Positions 11,470 to 29,600 of a DNA stretch of 64,000 nucleotides are shown in pieces (position 1 is the stretch's first letter; each line of letters starts with the position of its first letter). Both the position numbers and the translations under genes were made by a program. The notes beneath the pieces were generated by a model. It saw only the letters and a list, made by a program, of their open reading frames with translations, was not told the origin of the DNA and did not search any database. This DNA comes from Owenia fusiformis (taxonomy: Eukaryota > Annelida > Polychaeta > Sabellida > Oweniidae), in NCBI GenBank assembly GCA_903813345.2, contig CAIIXF020000010.1, positions 20,411,181 through 20,475,180 of the forward strand. The letters run 5' to 3'.

Positions 11470-11936
11470 ACTAGTGAGCTGAAATTATTTTGAGGCTTTT
11501 GAAAAAAATGAAAAATTCAATCAAAAACTCATTTTATTTCCATTAAGCATCTATAATATGGTATGACACTACGATTTTCTTATAAATCCACATATACATT
11601 ATGCAAGGAACGATATGTATAGATTATTTGAACCAGAATATAGACGATATAATGAAAAAACTTACACACTAATTTGAGATTTTCACATGGCTTGTGAACT
11701 ACGTCATCAGTTCTTGGGTAGCTGGTGGTGTCTCATTTCGATTAGTGCATTTTATTCCAATTTCTGCTTGGCTCATTTAGCCATTTACTCTACAGATTTT
11801 CAATTATAGGATCACACCTAATCAAAATACTTAAAACATATAATTAAATTCTCAAAATAAGTACCTGCCTTTAATTTTGTTTCATTTATCTCAAATAATT
11901 TAATCATTAATCATAGACACCAACAAATCACCGGCA

Positions 11937-17948
<6,012 letters not shown>

Positions 17949-18200
17949 AGGTCATCTGGATTAGGAGCAGTGGATGCATATTGAATAGTGAAAAGTTTCA
18001 CTTTGGAATTTTGAGATACTCAATGTTTGAAATATGACGTTACAATGAGGAGGAAATTCACAATGGCCATCATTTGAATGATTATAGAACAGAGAAAGCA
18101 TCAGCAAGTCAGTTCAATTTTTGAATAATGTGCCTATAGGACAGTGTGATGACACGTGAATGGCATACTACGACTTCACTTTCCACCAGCAAATAAGAGT

Positions 18201-18206
18201 AATAAA
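18201..18206 (+). terminator. Polyadenylation signal region for PSMC3
   Basis: AATAAA 253 bp past the PSMC3 stop, followed by further AATAAA-type words up to 18240. Confidence 0.55.
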
Positions 18207-18321
18207 AAGTGTAAATAATTCAAATAATAAAAAATAAATGTATAAAAACTAAAAGTAGAGTTGTTTGTTAAAAATTGAAAATGGAGAAAAATACCAGATG
18301 TTTGTCAAAGAATGATTTTTA

Positions 18322-18720
18322 TGTCACCACGAAAAAGTGGTGACATATTGTTATGGGCTCCGTTTTATAAGGTGGTCTGCGGATGGCAGTTGTTGATCTT
18401 CTGAATCAAAATCTACAAGTTCTCAAAAGTTCAAATCTTACTTTAGGTTTGAGATTTGACCATCAATGGCCTTCTCAATGTCAAAAAATGTCTTCAAATT
18501 GACCAAACTTTTATTTAAAAATCATCTACAAGTTCTTAGAAGCTCAAATCTGACTGACCTTCATTGATCTTCTCCAGGTAAAAAAGGGTCAAAAGGTATT
18601 TTTTCAACACGCTTCAAATTGATCAATTTTTTTCAAAGCATCTCAGAAGTTCAAATCTGAATTTAGATTCCAGATTTAAGCAACTAGGTGGTGAAATTTT
18701 GTCATGTTATGCCTTCATTT
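18322..18720 (+). repeat. Longest family R copy, 3' of PSMC3
   Basis: Starts with a stem-loop, GTCACCACGAAAAAGTGGTGAC, then ATATTGTTATGGGCTCC. It continues with three or four imperfect internal repeats of AAAAGTTCAAATCT- and AAATTGACCAA-like words. No coding frame. It sits in the convergent PSMC3/TMEM192 spacer. Confidence 0.55.
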
Positions 18721-20077
18721 TTAAGTCGCCAAGAAATGAATCATTAGGCTCACTTTTTATTTAATCCAATTGTTAAAAACCAAAGCCTTTGAGCATTTGA
18801 GAATGAAGCCCATTTGTTTAATTGGGCCATTGAGAATGATTTAATGCATTCCTTTATGTTCTAAGGCTGTAAATTGATGTCAACTTTGTTTTCTAATCCA
18901 AATGCTGTACAGTGTATATGTATACGGCTATGGCAGTGTCTTATTTAATATAAATCCCTTGCAGCTTTACACATGCTTATCTCATCAAAGGATTTTTGTT
19001 TATATAGATATGGAGAAATTATCAGTCAATCAATCCATCGACCATACTCTAGCTCTTAAATACTATGCAGGTTAAATGGAAAAGAATGTGTATTGAAACA
19101 GTCTCAAGAGAATGCCAGTCTAATTCAAATTTGGAAAGAGTGGTGTATCACAAAGATTGAAACAATTATTTTCAATAAACATGTCAAGGTGTCCCTAATC
19201 CCTATGATAGTTATACCCGAAGTCAGATTTAAGCTGCAAAAATCTCAGAATTCAATGGGATTGAAAAAAGAACGTCTTCATCTCAGAATTGTCAAATTAG
19301 CATTCACCAGTTCACACGCATTGATTAGTTTTTATCATTTCCTCTCTCCAAATACATAAAGGGAATTCAAATATTGCAGAGGTTTTATCCCTATTCAAGA
19401 GTTTTGAAGAAAGCATAGACAAGCTTGTTTCCTTCAAAATTGGGTTGAAATACTAGTATGTTCTGTTGATCTTTTTCACTTGGCTAATAGGAGTTTAACC
19501 TGCAAAGCTCTAGGTTGACTTAACTATGTACATGTATTCAGAACTTTATTTACCATTTCCTCACAACACAGTAAGGGCAGTGAGCTGTAACAAAAGATCT
19601 AATATTTACATTTTTTAGAAAATAAAAGGTTTTATTTTGCCAATAAATTATTTTACAAAGCATAAGCTTTACAACATTATGTACAGTAAATACAATGACA
19701 TTAAAAGGCTTTTTGTGATTGACCTAGAAATAATGCTGTGATTTCTTCCCATTATGAACATTTTGTGGGGTAAAAAAGAGTGATTTAAATGCATATGTTA
19801 TAATAACTGTATCATACATAATAAAGTACATACATGCATACAATAGTGGTTGTAACATTTCTAATATTCATACGAGAAGACCTGGGCTCATGTACAATAA
19901 TCTATTTTTATATCAATATCGGCTGAGAATTTCTCTGTAACTGTCCTATTCCCTTATGGCATCATGATTTCAAATGTTACAATAAGGGAGCAATGGATTT
20001 CAAAATCTTCTTAATATAAGAATGTTCTGTTTATTGAAAACTGGTTACATTTTGATACAAAGTAGGTGATATTTCCT
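18721..20077. other. Convergent intergenic stretch PSMC3-TMEM192
   Basis: AT-rich, without recognised coding sequence. It presumably contains 3' UTR of one or both convergent genes. The frames present are short and unsupported. Confidence 0.5.
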
Positions 20078-20083
20078 TTTATT
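20078..20083 (-). terminator. Possible polyadenylation signal for TMEM192
   Basis: AATAAA on the minus strand, 602 bp past the TMEM192 stop. Confidence 0.3.
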
Positions 20084-20684
20084 ATGTATTATGGAGAAAT
20101 CAGATTGAAAAGGACAAGTCTCGGTTTGGAGAACAGTCTCCTGGACTAATAATTTTTTTAATGAAAAATATAGAAATATCACCCAAATTAAATTATGAAT
20201 ATTCAAAAGAGGACATTCAAATCTACAAGATGTAAAAATATCACAATTGTCCGAAGGAAGGGTAACGGTGCAGTAGACTGATTCAATAAAATACAAGTCT
20301 CAATTTGGAAAAAGAAGATATCAGTGTACTGCGCTAATAATTTTCTTATGAAAAATCTAGAAATATCACCCAAATTAAATTACGACTATTCAAAAGAAAA
20401 CATTGAAATCTATATTATGTAAAATTTGTCTGAAGCAGGAGTAACTTCCTTCTCCAAACCGAGGATTGCCCTTTGTAATCATGAGAATGGATTTAAACTG
20501 GAAATGCTATATAAAACTGAAATCAAAAAGCAATCTGATAAAGTAGAAAACTGGAAATTTCTTGCTAGTAATTGCTTATCATTGCCAAAAACACATGTTG
20601 TATCTTCTAACAATCATATCATGAAAGGTACCAAATTATGAACAATAAATACAAATAAAGCTATTTTCCCAAATATGTATGTGA

Positions 20685-23600
20685 CTATCTGCCATTGCTA
20701 TCGTTCCTAGTTTTTGTGTTCAGTTGCTGGGTCAACTTCATTATCTTTTGCCCCAGGTGAGCATTGTGTTGCTTCAGGTACCTTATCATATCTGCCTGTT
20801 TTTCTAGCACTTGATCCAAATATTCTTCATCCCTGAAAAATAATTGACATAAATATACAGAGTGGCCAAAAAGTAGGTTCACAGTTATTCAAGATCAGAA
20901 TTTTTTCACACTGTATCCCAGAGGCAGTGTTCTGGAAAGGTTACGATGTTGAAGGAGGACTTTTTGAGCATCTTCAAGATTAAACATTGTGCATAAACAA
21001 TATATGATATTAATTATTGACCCCTCCCTTATGTGGAGAACTTATAGTTTTGACAGTCAACTGGATGCCTTAGAGATGTAAGTGAAGTACATTTTACACT
21101 TGTATGGAAACTGTCAAATTAGACATACAATATCAACTCTACACCGATACACAGTAGTAGTTGAACTTTTGGCCATTATTCAATCAAAAGTTATGTTTTT
21201 ACATTTATCATTTACAAGTACAAAGGCAAAGAAGGCATTAACACAACAAAATGTCACCATCTGGTAAATCATTGCAAATGGTTACGAAAGTGTAACAATT
21301 TGTTACTGATGCAGATCACAGATGCTGAACACAAAACATCTAAATACCAAATAATGTGTATGTAGTATGTACCTAAATCCAATATCAGATGTATTGTTCT
21401 GTGACTGTAAGAAACTTGTCATCATTTCATCTTGGTGAACATCTGGGGCATGCGCGTGAGAATTAAAACGAACTGTTTGCACTGGAAACAAAATAGTGAC
21501 AATAGAGAAATATAACAAAGGAATATTATCAATTTCTTTAATGTGGCACCTACATTTATTAGACAATATACCATTCTGCACAGAACTGTCAAATTACATG
21601 TATAAGTTTCTGTCAATTCAATTACTATTATGGTTTACAATGCTATTCTATGCTATTTCAATGAATTGATCCATCCATCGTAAAATATTGAGAAATGATA
21701 ATATTACATGTTAGGTGATGCCACAATGCTAGGTAAATTATTTAAAGTGATGACACTATTGTGAAGAGAAAGTCATGAGAATGCCTCAGCCATGTGGAAA
21801 TAATGTTGCACATTTTGTAGAGCGCAAGTGTGCTTGGGTTTGAGATTTAAGTATTTACTTAAAAATACCACCAACCTATATCCTGTGTATGTATCTCGTA
21901 TAAATTGTGTACATGTACATGAAACTTATTTTAGCGGAATTCTTTCAACTCAAGAAATTCAAAACTCAAAAAACTACAGACCACTTACCTAGATAAATAA
22001 TTAAACACACTGTAGATATGATCACTTCTATACTGACAAGTACTTGTATGTAATTGCTGCGAGAAAGAGGCAATCCCGGGCAGCTTTGGCGAGGGTCAAT
22101 GTGTTTCATAGGACAATAGTCTTCAAGTACTTTTAATACAACCACTAACATTGCATTTCCTAAAAAAATAAAATGAAAATAATTTAAACATTCATTAAAG
22201 AATTAAACCAAATTTTAGAATCTATTAGAATTTATCTCAACACAGAACTGATAGCTCTTAGTTTCAGAACAAGTTCAAGACTTCTGGAATAACCCTTGTT
22301 TAATGGTGCTGACATGAAAAGTCAATTCATTCCAGGGGGACTTGAACGTACGAACATTTAGAAATTACAGTACATCATATCCAGAATGGTGCAGGTGATT
22401 CTGCTTTATCTGTTTTAAAGTGAAAATCTAAAATAGCAGCAAGCAGTATGTACATACCCCCAGATAACACCATGAAAGGCACTCTCCGTATGCGTCTAGT
22501 TTTTCTATAAAATTCTAAGTATCCATTTGTTCTTGAATAGTAGTGTTGTAATCTACAAATAATTCAACATCTCTTATAGAAGTAATGTTGTTTGAGTTGC
22601 ACTTGCAGTCTGTTTTTAATACAGTAACAAATATTAATGACACAGGCCCATCCGAAGGATTTCCCAAGACTTTTATGTTTGGATGGATGGGTTGTACCAC
22701 TGACACCATATAATATAAAACAATAGCATACAGATAAGAATTTGAATCATTTACATACATGTAGCCTTACGTGTACATCAAATCCTTGTGTTCCCCCTCC
22801 CACTAAATGTGCATCTTTTACACAAAGGTAGGGCATGTAGTATTGGGGAGGACCTGGGCTCTCTTGAAAGCCCATTGGGAGGAGGAGCAGAGGCAGAGAT
22901 TTGATTCCAGACGACTACTAGTACATCAATAACAATTAAATATTAAATGAACACAATTTCTCTGAAAAACATGAACCCCAACATTGTGTTTAAATTCAAA
23001 CTGGAACATTTGTAAGTACCAGGAAAGGATTTTCAAAATAATTCTCCAAATCTTATGGGGCAAAGAATAAAGTTATAAACTAGGTTCATCCTTTGGTTTA
23101 TATAGATGATTACCACACCCAACACATTCTATTACACAACCCTCATGTACCATATTGCATGTATACAGTATATGACTCACCTTAAGTATCTATCAAGGAG
23201 CACAATAATGAACCACATAACTGCATGTGCATATATAACATAGGAGTATGGAGACATGCCACACAACCTTTCTGTACAGACTTCTGGTAGAACACCCGCT
23301 GCCACTCCAAGACAGATCTGAAAGAACAAGGTGCATTTTAACCTCTTGAATCCCAGGATCTAAAATCGGTTGAAACCAGAGAATTTTTCATTTTTGCCAT
23401 CTTTTCAGATTTTACTACATACCTACCTTTACAACTTTAGATCTTAGTACAATTAGACGGCAGATATCATTTCTACACATTTTAAAACAATTTTCGTGTA
23501 AATTGGTTGAAAATTGTTCAGATAAGAGCAATTTAAGTGAACATTTTTGTGACAGATTTTCTCGTCACTCTGGGTTTCAAGATCATTTCTAGAAATGACG

Positions 23601-26600
23601 AGAAATCTCGTCACTCCAGGTAGTCAAGAGGTTAAAGAAAATGTATAATTACATTGGCATTGTGTTTGAGCCGAGCAGACGTGAAATATGGCAGCTCCGC
23701 CTGACACGGATCTAATCGAGCGAATTCTGTCCAGATTATCAGAGGAGGACAGGGATACCATTATCAATGAATTTATGGAAGTAACGACCCCCGAGGATTA
23801 TGAACCACTGCGAGTATTATACTTTGGAAATGCGAAAGAGAGACTTTTCAACATTTACTTGGACAAATTCGGCCCCATTGCTGGACGCAAGCAAGGCGAG
23901 ATCCCAATCCTTACACTGAAAGTACGGAAGGGTGCGAATAAAGATGTTTCTTCATTAAACGATATTTGCGATCTATTTATGTACGGATCTAACATTTCGG
24001 ACACTTTTCCGAGACAGACAATCTCTGCGACAAGTTTTCTCCCAGAAATATCATCTGATAGACCATTGGGTACTGATCAGTCTGAAACGACTCGAGCAAT
24101 AGAGATCGATACAAGAATCGTCTGTCTAAGCCAAAGGGTCAACGAATTGGAACGCATTGGAGAACAGAAGGATGTTCAGATAACTAAGATGCAAAAGGAT
24201 ATCACAGAGTTACAGCAACAGGTACAAAAGTTGCTACAAGAAGGTCAGTGTAACCTTTCTTCACCTCTACGTATAGAGCAAGCTAATATCCCAAAGCAAC
24301 CTTTAGCTGCCTCGTCAAAATGTAACAAGGCTAATAATGAGCCCAATTACGATCAAAACATTCCCACACCTGAAACTAATTCCCTTAATACTGAACCAAG
24401 GGCGCAAGTAAATAGGTTGACGAACGATACGAACTCTGTACGCATGAACGCTAATACGAGTATCCCCCCACAACAAGAAATTATTAAACTTGCTAATCAA
24501 CAGAGGTCTTTAGCACAGCCCGCTGATACTCCCTGTTCCGACGCTATACCGCCATCTTGTATTTCTAATACACCGTCGTACTCATCTGTCACGGCAGTTA
24601 ATAATGACAAGTGGGCTACAGCTGGCCCTAAAGGACGCCATTCACCTGTCCCTGATCGCACCACAACGGCTCCACGACGTCAACGTACAACTAATATAGG
24701 GGCATCCCGCATTAAATTGACGGGTGTCAAAGAAGTGAATTTTAAACTTGTATATGTAAGTAATATCCGCAAAGACCCAGACGTTACAGACGATGAAATC
24801 CGTTCTGCGATTGTTAGTCATGCCGAGGATAAGGGAATACGAATAATGAAAGCTGAAATCGTACACAATCGTGTTTGCGACGATAAAGTCGGGTGCAAAC
24901 TAAATATCCCTGAATGTCAAACAGAGGCCATTCTTTCAACCAATTTTTGGCCGGACTCTGAAATCGGGTGCCGATTATGGCAGCGTCGATCGAATCAACG
25001 CTCCAATTTCAACAGCCAGCGGGATAATACTTTCAAAGAGAGACCCATAATTGATTACAAACACGGGCGTTCTTATGATAAATACGAATCAGGCCGCCGT
25101 TATGTAGACTACTATAATCGTAGTAACTGGGGCGAAACTATTGACGATGATGAGCGTCATTTTGCTGTTTAAAATGGATCTCGTGAAACTAACTTATCTG
25201 TGTTTTCTGCTGTGCATTTTTCTTGCCCATATCAATTTTGCCCCACCAAATATGAATGCTCAATCATCCTTAACTCAGCATTTAAATAGCGACTTAAGAT
25301 TCACACAGTGGAATTGTAGAGGATTTAATGCATCTTCTATATACATCAGACATTTACTGTCAAATTGTGATATATTGGCTCTCTCAGAGCATAAGCTGTA
25401 TCCTTGTAATAGGTTTAAGCTCGATTCAGCCCATCCTGATTTTAGTTGCTATAGTACTAGCAGTGATTCCTTAAATGATTACAACTGTGGTAAGGTTTGG
25501 GGAAACGGTGGTGTTGCTATATTCTGGCGAAATGAGTTAAGTAACTATGTCATCCCTGTTAAAAAGATGACAACAGACAGGATTGTTTGTTTAAAGATAT
25601 CAGTAGTAGTAAACTCACCCATTTATGTATTTTCAGTCTACTTACCTCAGCAAAATTGTGAAATTGATGTGTTTGACGATGTTCTTTTCTTGCTAGAACG
25701 TTTTGTCCAAGAAGCCTTAGTGGATGGTAGTGTGGTTATTCTTGGTGATGTAAATAGTAATCTAGGTCAACTTACGGGATGCAGAGGTCATGGCACCCCC
25801 TCTAGTAATGGATATAAGATATATGAGTTTATGCAAAGAAATATCTTAACCGCTGTCGACATGACAGACCTGACAACTGGTCCAAAACACACTTTTGAAA
25901 TGGCTAGAAACAACGTCCTCCATGTTAGTTATATTGACCATGTAATTATATCATACTCTCTGCGCAACACTGTCGTATCATGTTCTATCTCTGAGGATGA
26001 ACCAGATAACACATCGGATCATCTTCCCATTCATACAGCATTAAATTTAAATACTCAGATCGAACGATGTCCTGATATTCAAGCTCCAAGAGGTTTTTCA
26101 TGGGATAAACTTACAATTGATGAAATCAATGAGTCTTACACAAACTCTGTCTCAATAAAATGTAATGAGATTTTAATTGAATTGAATGCTATTCTTTCTA
26201 ATCGGTCTTTAAATGAAGCAGAAATCGACCTCTTTATTAATAAACTAATTGACAGTTTATTGTTGTCGTCAAACAATCATATACCAAAGAAGAAATTCCT
26301 AAAATATGTGAAGCCTTTCTGGAACCCCACGTTAACGTCTTTGGCTAAAGACAAAAAGACAAAATGGCACACATGGGTATCTCAGGGAAGACCCCGCGAT
26401 GTTACAGATCCGGTGCGAATCGAATATAAAGAATCCAAGAAAATATTTTCTAAAGCTTATCAAGCTGCACAATTAGAATACGAAAAGGATGAACTTGAAA
26501 AATTGTATAAATCTGAACATTCTGATCAACGTTTTTATTGGTATCTGGTTAACAAACACCGTAGATCATCAAAGAAATCTGTAAATCCAATACTCGCCGA

Positions 26601-29600
26601 TGATGGTCATCTGATTACTGACGCAAATGAGATCAGAGAACAGTGGAAATATCATTTCGAAAAACTTGCAACCCCATTAGATAAACCTACGTTTAATAAG
26701 GATTTTAAAGTCGAAGTTGAAAATAAAGTTCAGAAGATTTTCAATAGTATATCAGTTGACAGTACAGCTTTCACAATCACTACTGATATGGTCCTTAATG
26801 CAATAAAAGCTCTGAATTCTAAGCGTGCATGTGGTTATGATCAAATCAGCGCGGAACATTTGAAATTCGGAGGGGTTGACATGGTCCAAACAATTGCGAT
26901 TATCTACAATATAATACTCCAGTCAGCATATATTCCAAATAACTTCTGTATTGGTACAATGATTCCTCTCGTAAAAAATGGTAAAGATCCACTCGTTAAG
27001 GACAACTCTAGGGGTATCACGCTGATGACAATGCTACGGAAATTGTTTGACAATATTATTTTAGTCCAAATAAAGGCACCTGTTCTAAAAGCTATTCCAA
27101 AATTACAAGGGGCAGCAGTCGAAAAATGCTCGTCCATTCATACATCACTTCTTGTACAAGAAACTATTTCTGAAAATGTAGAACAGGGTAAAATGGTTGT
27201 GGTAACAGTAACAGATATCCGAAAAGCCTTTGATTCCGTATGGATAGATGGTCTTCTCGTCAAACTCTATAACTGTGGAATTCAGGGTATAATATGGAAA
27301 ATTTTATACATGTTGTACAAACGCTATTGTTGTTCAGTTTTGGTGGGTGGGAAATGTTCTGACTTGTTTCCAGTTTTACAAGGTGTACATCAAGGCGGTG
27401 TCTTGTCCATGCTCTTCTACCAACTCTACATGGCTGATATAATCGATTCCATGATTAAAGGTAACAAGGGAGCCAATGTAGGCTCCTTGAGCTGTGTAAG
27501 TCCATCATATGCTGATGATATGTGCATCTTATCCAACTCCTTCGAAAATATGCAATCACTACTAGATCAACTCTATGCGCACAGTAATCAGTGGCGATAT
27601 GAAGTCCATCCAGATAAATGTTTATTTCTTGTCTTTAATAGCAAAATTGAATTAGGTGCCACTCAGAAACTTAAGATCGGAGGCAAATCAATCGTAAAAT
27701 CTGACTATGTAAAACATGTTGGAATTCCAATTTCAACAAATAACAATATCTCTGATTATGTACAAGATAAATGCAAGAAGGGCAAATTACAATACAATGC
27801 GCTTCTCGGTATTGGAAGTGGTTGTGGAGGCCTAGTCCCAACATCCGCATGTCAAATATACAAAACGTACTCCATTCCTACAATGACATACGGTGCTCAA
27901 ATTATTAACTACCAACAGAAAGACATAGATGTTTTAGAGAAAACACAGAGAGAAATAGGGCGTAGAATCCAGTCTCTACCTCACTCAGCTAGTATCCCCG
28001 TTTCGACTTTACCCATCGGCCTCATGGATGTTGAATATTATATTGCCTTCCTAAGGATGATGTTTCTTTGGAGTTTATTGCAACTCCCTAGCGCAAACAT
28101 ATATAAATGTCTGTTCATCACAAGATTTGTAAAAATGTTGCATATTAATAGGGGAAGTTGTACTTTTTCGCCAATCGAGCGCATGCTACAAACATCACGA
28201 AAATACAACTTGAATAACAATATTTTAAATATGCTATACTGTAACACTATTATTCCCAAAAGTAGGTGGAAGAACATTGTGTTCACTCAAATAACAAAGG
28301 TTCAAATGCAAGCGACATTCTTTAAATCGATCATGTACAAGGGACTAGGCTATTTTAGAATGGGTAATTTCGAGGTACTGAGGCCAGTTATATGGTGGAA
28401 TGTTGCAAGACGTTTTCCTGTTGCTTTTAATGGGTGCAAAATAATGGTGAAACTACTTATGGATGAACATTCGCTTAACTCCAAATATAGGGGTAGCGAG
28501 AATAAATCACTGTCATGTTTATTGTGCGACACCTACGAAAAAGAAGATGTGGAGCATTTTTTACTTAAATGCCCTTCAAATGAATATGTCATATTCAGAG
28601 AACAACTTAATACTCATTGTTATGAATGGGATATCCAAATGAATGTTAAAAACCTCCTTGGCATTGGTACGGAAGAATGGCATTTTACAAACGAACAAAC
28701 ACTTGAGTGTCTAAAAGATATTGCATGTATAGTCATGCAACAATATACGTGCCGTCAGCGATATCTAACAAACGTATACACTTAATGTAACTTCATTCAG
28801 TGGAGGAGGGTGGCCCTCAAGGGAGGTACATGGGACGACTAGGGGACTATCCTCTCTCTCTGAAATATAATCAATATCTAACTATTATGGATGAACAGTA
28901 CCAAGCTTGGGGAAGGTACAATAATAAGCAATTCTTTCTTGCTCTTTTTGTTGATTGGTAGTTGCAACGTCAACGCGGCAGCCTGACGTTTTTGCAACAA
29001 ACGATTGTGTCTCTTAAGCAGCCTGTACATTTTTGGTTTTACTCGCATATTTGTATTTATATTTATGTACATTTACTATACATACTAATTTAGAATTGCA
29101 CCATATAGCAACACCACCAACCTTTAATTAACATAAATTGTATATTTATTTTACTAGCCTACAACATATTGAAAGGATCTCATACTTTCATACAGTACTA
29201 CAGTACCGACCTTGGGGAAGGTACGATGATATGCTATGTCTTCTTTTTAATTTTATAGAAAATGCAGCTCCATAATGTCATTTTTTGATTAATCTCAAGA
29301 GTGTTAGGTACAGGTCTATTTAGGCCTACGGCGTTCGTCTACGCGGTAGCTAGGCGTCGTTGTCGGTTCAAAAAACCAAAACAAATAACAAAGCAATGAG
29401 CGTTTGAAAATATAGTTACTTTATAATTGCGTTACAATTAGGTGCTAGGCCAATCTTGGTCGGCGGCGTGCGTCTACGCGGTAGCTAGGCGTCGTCGTCA
29501 GTTAAAAAGCAACGACATTGTTTGTTTGTAAATAGTGATTATTTTCAATTTAACATAAATTGTATACATGTATCTCCTTTATATAAAGGGCAATAAATAT

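Noticed and set aside
22458-22514. Acceptor at 22515 for TMEM192 exon 4
   Set aside because: The splice consensus is good, but joining to the previous exon creates an immediate stop; the acceptor at 22505 keeps the frame.
24315-28532. Minus-strand frames inside the first retrotransposon
   Set aside because: Shadows of ORF1 and ORF2 on the opposite strand without own features.
28878-29072. 64-residue minus-strand frame after the retrotransposon
   Set aside because: It lies in the element's 3' UTR and is basic and low-complexity without a recognisable domain.
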